A DNA stretch of 5,814 nt from Methylococcaceae bacterium. Lineage in GTDB: Bacteria > Pseudomonadota > Gammaproteobacteria > Methylococcales > Methylomonadaceae. Shown in pieces: positions 1 through 5,109 of the stretch. How positions within the stretch are numbered: position 1 is the stretch's first letter; the number at the start of each line of letters is the position of its first letter. The stretch is taken from assembly GCA_947484105.1 (NCBI GenBank), contig CANKON010000100.1, positions 1 through 5,814 of the forward strand. The letters run 5' to 3'. The notes under the pieces were generated by a model. The model made no database searches and was not told where the DNA came from. It was given only the letters and a program-made list of their open reading frames with translations. The position numbers were made by a program, and so were the translations under genes.

Positions 1-1
1 A

Positions 2-256
2 TTGTTTGATCAAAATACGCCCGCTTTTGTTAGTGCTACTCAAAGCGATGAAATTATCACTATCGACGCAGGTATCAAAAATAAACCGCAAATTTTAAAA
101 AATAAACCGTTGAACATTTTTGTTTTATCGTTGTTTTTTATTACGGTCACGCGAAATAGCTTGCGACAAATTTTGAATCAAATCGCGCCAAACACTAATT
201 TTCGCTTTTTTAATCTTTCTGCGCCGCGTGCGCCGCCCATTTTTCTTTTTCGTTAA
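2..256 (+). CDS. 3' end of a possible SdrD_B/Cna_B-repeat surface protein (partial)
   Basis: The open frame enters from the left edge (base 1 is the last base of a codon) and stops at 254-256, giving 84 visible residues. No start is expected in the window; the TTG at position 2 is just an internal Leu codon. The first ~25 residues end in DEIITIDAGI. In established families this is how SdrD_B-type beta-sandwich repeats of large secreted or adhesive proteins close (D-x-T-I-D-A-G-hydrophobic), so the gene may be a big extracellular protein. The remaining ~55 residues are odd. They follow a repeated AAATAAACCG in the DNA, contain a short hydrophobic run (FVLSLFFI) and a basic, Phe/Pro-rich end, and do not look like a conserved domain. 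The true end may have been lost by frameshift or readthrough. Neighbour: the next gene starts 43 bases downstream on the same strand with no visible terminator between. The reading frame is fairly sure; the family call is tentative. Confidence 0.45.
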   Translation: MFDQNTPAFVSATQSDEIITIDAGIKNKPQILKNKPLNIFVLSLFFITVTRNSLRQILNQIAPNTNFRFFNLSAPRAPPIFLFR

Positions 257-288
257 ATTCCATTTTCTACACATTTTAAAATTTATTT

Positions 289-292
289 AGGA
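289..292 (+). promoter_or_regulatory. Ribosome binding site of the heme-repeat protein gene
   Basis: AGGA lies 7 bases before the ATG at 300. It supports that ATG as the start; the lysine-rich signal peptide begins directly after it. Confidence 0.7.
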
Positions 293-299
293 ATTACTT

Positions 300-1604
300 A
301 TGAAAAAGAAAATTATCACTGCCAGCGTTTTAGGCTTGATGGCATTTAGTGCAGGACCTGTTTTTGCAACAGAATCGATTGCATTTTCACTCAATGTTTA
401 TCCGACGTGTACAGGCTGTCACACCAACGCAAATTTAAATACCGCTGATAAAGGAAATTTAAAAGCGGCAGCAAAAACAGCTTACAACAAAGATAAAAGA
501 ACATTATCTGGATTAAAAGATTTTTTAGCCATTTCAACAACACCTGCAATAACGTGTACATTGCCCGAAGTTTTGAACACGGCAAAAACAGCGTGTGTTA
601 CGCCACCGCCACCAACTTGTGTTGCACCTAAAATTTTAAATGCTGCACAAACGGCGTGCGTTGCTCCACCGCCACCGACTTGTGTTTCACCTGAAATCTT
701 GAATACAGCAAAAACCGCTTGTGTCACACCGCCCCCAACTTGTAGCGCAACTGAAATTTTAAATGCCACTAAAGATGCGTGTGTTGCAAAACCTGTTGTT
801 CCAACTTGTAGCGCAACGGAAGTTTTAAACGCGGCAAAAACCGCTTGCATCGCAAAACCAACTACGCCAGTCAAAAACACAAAACCAAAATTAAATCCTG
901 TTAAAGCACAATGGGATGTACAAGTTGGTGAAACATTGATGATTCCATTATCCGTCATTGATGATGAAGAAGATGAATTTACGATTGCAACTAGCAAATT
1001 AGTGGGTTCAACATTGAGCGATGTTTATCAAAACGATGCAGGATTTCCAACCATTGATTTTGAATGGACACCCACGCTTGCAAACGTGAATAAAATTCAA
1101 GGGATTGCATTCCAAGCGAAAGAAACTGCAACTGCGAAAAAATACACCTCAAATAAAGTGGCTGTAAAAGTGCGTGTTTGGGCAGCTGGCGATCGTGATG
1201 CTGCTTCGATTACGAAGTTAAACGTGATGACCAGTAAATTTTCAGCGGGCACGTTGAAACTCGCAGGAAATGTGAAATTTAATAATTTACTGACAGCGAC
1301 TGAACGCCAAGCGTTTATTGACCAAGCGTTACCTTTAACGGTTAATGATGCAAGCGGTTCAAATCTTAATTCAGATTCGGTAACGTGGAGCAAAAATGGA
1401 AATTGGATAGTTTCAATTCCAATGATTTCTGCACCTTGCGATATTACGTTAGAATTTGCTGGGCAAAATGCAAGCCGAAAAGTAATTGGTTGCTCACAAA
1501 TCGCTCAAACAAATAGCGATAACATTCTTGCTGCAAATGATGACCACGACGACGATGATGACCATGACAAAAAAGACGATTCACATAAAAAACACGATGA
1601 TTAA
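300..1604 (+). CDS. Exported c-type heme protein with Cys/Pro repeats, Ig-like domain and His/Asp tail
   Basis: The 434-residue protein starts with a Sec signal peptide (MKKK, a hydrophobic core, then VFA|TES), probably cleaved after Ala23. CTGCH at 37-41 is a c-type heme attachment motif near the mature N-terminus. No Met or His follows within the next ~40 residues, so the sixth heme ligand is not evident. Residues 85-190 hold five repeats of about 21 residues (TC-x12-CV followed by a Pro-rich spacer). Residues ~195-294 resemble a cadherin/putative-Ig domain: a VQVGETL start, an acidic DDEEDE turn and an EWTPT segment. Residues ~296-398 form a second, probably beta-rich domain with Cys380 and Cys398, which could form a disulfide. 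The last 22 residues are almost only Asp, His and Lys, a likely metal-binding or charged tail. It should act in the periplasm or outside the cell. The kinase gene follows 9 bases on. I do not recognise a named gene; electron transfer, heme sensing and a structural surface role all remain open. Confidence 0.88.
   Translation: MKKKIITASVLGLMAFSAGPVFATESIAFSLNVYPTCTGCHTNANLNTADKGNLKAAAKTAYNKDKRTLSGLKDFLAISTTPAITCTLPEVLNTAKTACVTPPPPTCVAPKILNAAQTACVAPPPPTCVSPEILNTAKTACVTPPPTCSATEILNATKDACVAKPVVPTCSATEVLNAAKTACIAKPTTPVKNTKPKLNPVKAQWDVQVGETLMIPLSVIDDEEDEFTIATSKLVGSTLSDVYQNDAGFPTIDFEWTPTLANVNKIQGIAFQAKETATAKKYTSNKVAVKVRVWAAGDRDAASITKLNVMTSKFSAGTLKLAGNVKFNNLLTATERQAFIDQALPLTVNDASGSNLNSDSVTWSKNGNWIVSIPMISAPCDITLEFAGQNASRKVIGCSQIAQTNSDNILAANDDHDDDDDHDKKDDSHKKHDD
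552..869 (+). repeat. Five tandem ~21-codon repeats encoding two-cysteine, proline-linked units
   Basis: The units begin at codons 85, 106, 127, 147 and 169 of the heme protein, with first cysteines at residues 86, 107, 128, 148 and 170 (periods 21, 21, 20, 22). Each carries Cys, 12 residues containing (E/K)-(I/V)-L-N-x-(A/T)-(K/Q), then Cys-(V/I). Spacers are PPPP, PPPP, PPP, KPVVP and KPTTP. Units 1-3 are closest to each other and units 4-5 share TCSATE, suggesting two rounds of duplication. Each unit probably forms its own disulfide. Because the DNA is similar as well as the protein, the copy number may vary between strains. Confidence 0.88.
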
Positions 1605-1613
1605 AATGGTTTT

Positions 1614-3152
1614 ATGTTTTTAAAACGACTGACTACATTATTCAAAATTGGCTGGGCAACAAAAAAAGTTCGTGCCAGTCAAAATGAAACCGAAAAATTA
1701 CTCGCGCAACGGGCATTAGTAGCTTTACTCGCCGATGCACGTGGCATTAGTTTAAAAGTCGGACAGCTTTTCGCTGCCGTTGAAGGCGGCAGCGAATTTC
1801 AATCACTAACCGATAGCGTTCCTGCGTTGCCCTTAAAAATCATGTTGCCAATTTTGGAAAAAAGTTTGGGTTTCGCGCCGAAAAAAGTTTTCAAAAACAT
1901 TCAACCTGCAACCGCCGCCGCGTCATTAGGACAAGTGCATTTAGCTGAATTTCAAGACGGAACACCCGTTGCAATAAAAATTCGTTATCCCGACATTGCC
2001 AACGCGGTTCATGCGGAATTAAAACTCGCTGATTTAATGCCAAATGTAGGAAAAACGAAAGAATGGGGTTTTGATTTAAATGCGTATAAACAAACGCTTT
2101 TTGATACGTTAGAACGCGAACTGGATTATCGAAGCGAAGCACGAATGCAAACGTTTTTTCGTGAAAATGTGTGTGTGCCACGCTTAGAAATTCCGCGTGT
2201 TTATGCTGAATTTAGCAGTGATTGTGTTTTGGTACAAAGTCGCGCAACGGGCGTGACGTTTCCTGAAATCATAGATTGGTATGAATCAGAACGCCGACTG
2301 ATTGCTGAAACGTTGTTACAAACGTTGTTCACATCTGTTTTTGTCACAGGCGAAATTCACGCTGACCCGCACAATGGCAACACTTTTTACAATCACGAAA
2401 ATCACGGTTCGATGGTGACATTGTTGGATTTTGGCTGTACTGTTTCATTGAGTGAATCGCGCCGTTTAGCGTTATTAAAATTGATTTTGGCGTGTCGTGA
2501 AAAAAGCGAAGTTAATCCATTTGATTGTTTTGTGGCATTGGGTTTTGATGCCGAAAAACTCACGCATATTCAAGGCGCGTTGCCGTTATTGAGTCAATTT
2601 TTATTTCATCCGTTTTTGGTCAATCATGTTTTTAGATTGGAAGAATGGCAACTCGAAAACAAAATAACCAACTTGTTAGGTGAAAAAAAATGGTGGTTTC
2701 GTTCGGCTGGCACATCAGATTTAATTTTGTTGATGCGAGCATTTCAAGGTTTAACCCAGCAATTACAACAATTGCGAATCAATTTGAATTGGTGGGATTT
2801 GCTTGAAAAAAGTGTCGGGCAAAATGTGTTGCAACAAGCTCAAAATTTATCTTTACCGTCAATAAATGTGAATCAAGCAAACTTCAAAACACTAGATTTT
2901 TCAGCGCAAGCCCAAAAATTACACGTCAAAATTACGCAAAATAATCAGCCGTTAGTGGCAGTTGAATTGCCAGCAGAAACCGCGTTGGATTTGAAAAATT
3001 TCATTCCCGAAAATGTGCGTTTAGAATTAGAGCAACGCGGAGAAATCGATTTAACGGCGATTTTGGAACGATTAAAAACCGAAGGTTTAAGTCCGCAAAA
3101 CTTGTTTGATTGTTCAATCGATGAAAAACATTATCGTGTTTGGTTAGCTTAA
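1614..3152 (+). CDS. ABC1/UbiB/AarF-family atypical kinase with an extra C-terminal domain
   Basis: The 512-residue protein shows the family hallmarks in order: KVGQ at 48-51 (the KxGQ motif), the Ala-rich nucleotide loop AAASLGQVH at 101-109, VAIK with Lys122, ELDYRSEA at 169-176, the catalytic loop HADPHNGN at 249-256 and DFG at 272-274. ABC1 proteins are kinase-like ATPases; UbiB/COQ8 supports ubiquinone synthesis, but many paralogues have unknown targets. A Trp-rich helical segment (KKWWF at 358-362, then TSDLILLMRAFQGL) is followed by an extra module at ~430-512. There is no obvious paired C-terminal membrane helix as in enterobacterial UbiB, so this is probably a paralogue and not ubiB itself. 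The ATG at 1614 is the only plausible start, because an in-frame stop lies at 1602-1604. No Shine-Dalgarno is visible, so translation probably depends on coupling to the heme-protein gene, which ends 9 bases upstream. All key catalytic residues are present. Confidence 0.9.
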   Translation: MFLKRLTTLFKIGWATKKVRASQNETEKLLAQRALVALLADARGISLKVGQLFAAVEGGSEFQSLTDSVPALPLKIMLPILEKSLGFAPKKVFKNIQPATAAASLGQVHLAEFQDGTPVAIKIRYPDIANAVHAELKLADLMPNVGKTKEWGFDLNAYKQTLFDTLERELDYRSEARMQTFFRENVCVPRLEIPRVYAEFSSDCVLVQSRATGVTFPEIIDWYESERRLIAETLLQTLFTSVFVTGEIHADPHNGNTFYNHENHGSMVTLLDFGCTVSLSESRRLALLKLILACREKSEVNPFDCFVALGFDAEKLTHIQGALPLLSQFLFHPFLVNHVFRLEEWQLENKITNLLGEKKWWFRSAGTSDLILLMRAFQGLTQQLQQLRINLNWWDLLEKSVGQNVLQQAQNLSLPSINVNQANFKTLDFSAQAQKLHVKITQNNQPLVAVELPAETALDLKNFIPENVRLELEQRGEIDLTAILERLKTEGLSPQNLFDCSIDEKHYRVWLA

Positions 3153-3153
3153 A

Positions 3154-3183
3154 AAAAACGGCGTATCAAAATACGCCGTTTTT
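3154..3183. terminator. Bidirectional intrinsic terminator between converging genes
   Basis: A perfect 13-bp stem (3154-3166 paired with 3171-3183) with the loop CAAA and the core ACGGCGTAT/ATACGCCGT. It is flanked by an A-run from 3151 and a T-run at 3179-3183, so it gives a U-tract on both strands. It sits between the stop of the ABC1 gene (3152) and the stop of creA (3188) and should end transcription from both sides. Confidence 0.9.
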
Positions 3184-3187
3184 ATTG

Positions 3188-3655
3188 TTAATTCCAACGC
3201 ATCACAGGAACAGACGAAATTGAATTTTTCGGTGAACCGTCAATCAATTTATCGCTGTAAGCGAGATAAACCAACACATTGCGTTTTTTATCGTAGAAAC
3301 GCACAACTTGTAATTTTTTGAAAATCAACGAACGACTTTCTTTAAAAACGGTGTCGCCATTTTTCAAATTCTGCAATTTTGCCACGTCAATCGCACCAAT
3401 TTGACGACAAGCAATTGATGCTTCCGAAGGGTCTTCTGCTAAACCGACTGCACCTTTTAAACCGCCTGTTTGCGCTTTTGAAACGTGACAGGTTACACCC
3501 GCAACATCAGGGTCATCGAAGGCTTCAATGATAATTTTGCTGTTTGGACTAAGCAAATTAAACGTGGTTGAAACTTCGCCGATTTCTTCCGCCATCGCTG
3601 AAAATGCAAAAGTTGCTAAAATGCCAAAAGCGAATTTCCTCAACATCATTTTCAT
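3188..3655 (-). CDS. creA: CreA family secreted protein of unknown function
   Basis: The 155-residue protein matches remembered E. coli CreA (about 157 residues) along nearly its whole length: [56 protein letters not shown] and [13 protein letters not shown]. The N-terminus is a signal peptide (MKMMLRK, a hydrophobic stretch, SAMA|EE), giving a mature periplasmic protein from Glu23. Cys56 and Cys83 are the only cysteines and could form a disulfide. CreA takes its name from the E. coli creABCD locus; its molecular role is not established. Here creBCD are absent. Instead, the start codon overlaps the stop of the TerZ-like gene by 4 bases (ATGA) and no Shine-Dalgarno is visible, which implies translational coupling. 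Starts at Met3 or Met4 are possible but would shorten the signal peptide's basic end. Confidence 0.95.
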   Translation of the reverse strand: MKMMLRKFAFGILATFAFSAMAEEIGEVSTTFNLLSPNSKIIIEAFDDPDVAGVTCHVSKAQTGGLKGAVGLAEDPSEASIACRQIGAIDVAKLQNLKNGDTVFKESRSLIFKKLQVVRFYDKKRNVLVYLAYSDKLIDGSPKNSISSVPVMRWN

Positions 3656-4251
3656 AAAAACAAACTAATCGGTTTGAACAAATCGTTAATCGTGCGACCT
3701 GTTGCATTTTCACCAATCGCGTGCATTTTCCATTCACCATTGTGACGATAAACTTTCGCCATAATTTGAGCGGTGTGCGAGCCTTGCGACGATAACGTAT
3801 AACGTGCAATTTCGCTTTGATTCGCGCCATTAAGCAATCGGCAATACGCATTTGCAACGGCATCAAACGTTTGTCCTGTAAAAGAATTTACGGTGAAAAC
3901 TAATGCCGTTACGCTTTCAGGAACGCGACTTAAATCGACCACAATTTGTTCATCGTCGCCGTCGCCTTTGCCAGTACGATTGTCACCGCTGTGTAAAATG
4001 CTGCCGTCTTTGCTTTTAAGTTGACCAAAATACACCGCATCAACAGGTTTATCACCCGCAAATAAAATGCACGACGCGTCTAAATCAATTGAGCTTTCGC
4101 TCGAACCGCCGCCGAATAATCCGCCCAACAAACCTTTTTTCGCTTCGCCTTGTTTTGAATCCCAGCCTAAGCCCATCACAACTTTCGTTAATACGCCGCC
4201 TGCTTCTTTTTCAAGCGAAATTTTCTGCCCTTTTTCGAGATTAACTGCCAT
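3652..4251 (-). CDS. terZ: TerD-family protein, TerZ-like
   Basis: This 199-residue cytosolic protein carries the TerD fold signature twice-bracketed by acidic motifs: SIDLDASC at 54-61 and the calcium-binding-type stretch [15 protein letters not shown] at 87-101. It continues with [13 protein letters not shown] at 117-129, IARY, and [12 protein letters not shown] near the end. A glycine-rich insert at 40-49 ([10 protein letters not shown]) before the DLDA motif is typical of TerZ and separates it from TerD/TerE. Family members bind calcium and are linked to tellurite, phage, colicin and general envelope stress, with the biochemical activity unresolved. A good AGGA Shine-Dalgarno lies in the 9-base gap and overlaps the upstream gene's stop codon. 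The gene's own TGA overlaps the creA ATG. The TerZ assignment rests on motif memory, not alignment; TerD family is certain. Confidence 0.9.
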   Translation of the reverse strand: MAVNLEKGQKISLEKEAGGVLTKVVMGLGWDSKQGEAKKGLLGGLFGGGSSESSIDLDASCILFAGDKPVDAVYFGQLKSKDGSILHSGDNRTGKGDGDDEQIVVDLSRVPESVTALVFTVNSFTGQTFDAVANAYCRLLNGANQSEIARYTLSSQGSHTAQIMAKVYRHNGEWKMHAIGENATGRTINDLFKPISLFL

Positions 4252-4258
4252 TTTCGTA

Positions 4259-4262
4259 TCCT
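4259..4262 (-). promoter_or_regulatory. Ribosome binding site of terZ overlapping the terD stop codon
   Basis: On the minus strand AGGA begins inside the TAG stop of the terD-like gene (4263-4261) and lies 7 bases before the ATG at 4251. It fixes the start and suggests that ribosomes finishing terD re-initiate on terZ. Confidence 0.7.
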
Positions 4263-4836
4263 AGACGCTTACGCCAAAAGAAGTGGCTAATGGAGCCAAT
4301 CCACCTGCGAAACCTTGTCCTACTGCTCGGAATTTCCAGTCGCCTGCATTGCGATACAATTCGCCGAAAATCATCGCCGTTTCGGTTGAAGCGTCTTCAC
4401 TCAAATCGTAACGGGCAATTTCTGCGTTGCCATCTGCATTGATAACACGAATGTAAGCGTTTCTAACTTGTCCAAAATTTTGTTTGCGCGTTTCGCCTTC
4501 GTGAATCGTGACGCAAAACGTGATTCTATCTACATCAGCAGGCACTTTTGATAGCTCAATGTTTAAAGTTTCATCATCACCTTCGCCTGCGCCCGTTTTA
4601 TTATCGCCCGCGTGTTGAACTGCGCCATCTGCGACAACTTTATTGTTGTAAAAACAGAAATCGCCATCGTTACGCACTTTGCCATCAGTTTTGAGTAAAA
4701 ATGCGTTGGCATCTAAATCGAATGCTGCGCCGTCTGTTGAACGTTCTGACCACCCTAATCCTACTACGATTTTGTTTAAGCCTGGTGCTTCTTTGCTTAA
4801 ATTAACGTTGCCGCCTTTGCTTAATGAAACTGCCAT
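4261..4836 (-). CDS. terD: TerD-family calcium-binding stress protein (TerD/TerE type)
   Basis: At 191 residues it has the usual TerD/TerE length. It shows the canonical opening [34 protein letters not shown] at 39-43, [15 protein letters not shown] at 75-89, the [17 protein letters not shown] block at 111-127, and the highly conserved [20 protein letters not shown] and WKFRAVGQG. The acidic loops correspond to the calcium sites described for the family. No signal peptide is present, so the protein is cytosolic. The ATG at 4836 is preceded 8 bases upstream by GGAG. It is the first gene of a terD-terZ-creA operon transcribed away from dnaB. Distinguishing TerD from TerE by eye is not secure; the STDG...AFLL...DGKVR pattern favours TerD. 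No terA, terB or terC is in the window. Confidence 0.93.
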   Translation of the reverse strand: MAVSLSKGGNVNLSKEAPGLNKIVVGLGWSERSTDGAAFDLDANAFLLKTDGKVRNDGDFCFYNNKVVADGAVQHAGDNKTGAGEGDDETLNIELSKVPADVDRITFCVTIHEGETRKQNFGQVRNAYIRVINADGNAEIARYDLSEDASTETAMIFGELYRNAGDWKFRAVGQGFAGGLAPLATSFGVSV

Positions 4837-4844
4837 TTTGTACG

Positions 4845-4848
4845 CTCC
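4845..4848 (-). promoter_or_regulatory. Ribosome binding site of terD
   Basis: GGAG on the minus strand, 8 bases before the ATG at 4836; it confirms that start. Confidence 0.65.
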
Positions 4849-4934
4849 AAATTTATAATTATGAATTTAAAAAAACGCTTTCGCGCGCTGTTATTATGCG
4901 GCTTGAATGTGTAAAAACAAGGGCAATTTTTGCG

Positions 4935-4948
4935 GTCGCTGTAACGAC
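4935..4948. promoter_or_regulatory. Imperfect palindrome, possible operator
   Basis: GTCGCTGTAACGAC has 4-base outer arms (GTCG/CGAC) that are exact, with 10 of 14 positions symmetric overall. It covers the candidate -10 box of the terD promoter, a place where a regulator could block transcription. It could equally be chance or a small RNA stem nested inside GGCAA (4922-4926) and TTGCC (4953-4957). Confidence 0.25.
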
Positions 4949-4966
4949 TTTTTTGCCACCTGTCAA
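4938..4966 (-). promoter_or_regulatory. Possible promoter of the terD-terZ-creA operon
   Basis: A consensus -35 box TTGACA lies on the minus strand at 4966-4961. Exactly 17 bases downstream is TACAGC (4943-4938), only 3 of 6 matches to a -10 box. Transcription from here would give a leader of roughly 95 bases. An alternative pairing is TTGTTT (4920-4915), 16 bases, CATAAT (4898-4893). The perfect -35 is visible; promoter function is inferred. Confidence 0.3.
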
Positions 4967-4982
4967 CGTAGTTAAACCAAAA

Positions 4983-5019
4983 TTTTTCTGCTAAACTTCG
5001 CCCCGCAGTTTCAGAAAAA
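4983..5019 (+). other. Bulged stem-loop in the leader region upstream of dnaB
   Basis: TTTTTCTG (4983-4990) pairs with CAGAAAAA (5012-5019). After a two-base bulge (CT, 4991-4992), AAACT (4993-4997) pairs with AGTTT (5007-5011). That makes 13 pairs closing the 9-base C-rich loop TCGCCCCGC. The pairing is visible directly and is longer than expected by chance in a gap this size. No T-run follows, so it is not itself an intrinsic terminator on the plus strand. It stands 22 bases before the terminator hairpin and may be part of the same RNA. Confidence 0.5.
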
Positions 5020-5041
5020 TAATAATAAACGAGAGAACAAT

Positions 5042-5076
5042 AAAGCGTGGTTTGATAACAAAACCGCGCTTTTTTT
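5042..5076 (+). terminator. Intrinsic terminator 33 bases upstream of the dnaB start
   Basis: AAAGCGTGGTTT (5042-5053) pairs with AAACCGCGCTTT (5061-5072) as 12 pairs including one G-U, around a 7-base loop (GATAACA), followed by a run of seven T ending at 5076. This is a strong terminator for plus-strand transcription; in the minus direction the run is only TTTATTG and weak. No plus-strand protein gene precedes it, since the ter operon points the other way. It therefore ends either a short RNA from 4837-5041, a dnaB leader transcript (attenuation), or is left over from a former upstream gene. Confidence 0.8.
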
Positions 5077-5109
5077 CGCTGTATTGATTTGACCATTCCC
5101 AGAGTAACC

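Noticed and set aside
125..274. A 49-codon Lys/Arg-rich minus-strand frame starting ATG at 274
   Set aside because: No Shine-Dalgarno upstream and no recognisable family. The base composition of the region could give it by chance; it is kept only as an alternative within the finding on 76-256.
552..869. CRISPR-like or noncoding tandem repeats
   Set aside because: The repeats are spaced by whole codons, vary mostly at synonymous or conservative positions and lie within a continuous reading frame; there are no unique spacers.
482..997. A 171-residue minus-strand open frame across the repeat array
   Set aside because: It is the mirror of the repeats in the heme-protein gene; the plus frame has a signal peptide, a ribosome site and recognisable motifs, while this one has none.
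3558..3866. A 102-codon minus-strand frame overlapping terZ and creA
   Set aside because: It lies in another frame across two clearly recognised genes and has no domain likeness of its own.
4850..5076. A known structural RNA (6S, SRP, RNase P, tmRNA or tRNA)
   Set aside because: None of the conserved sequence blocks of these RNAs could be recognised, and no cloverleaf could be drawn; only unclassified hairpins are supported.
5052..5088. dnaB promoter made of TTGATA (5052-5057) and TATTGA (5082-5087)
   Set aside because: The spacing is 24 bases, too long for a standard sigma-70 promoter, and the -35 lies inside the terminator hairpin.
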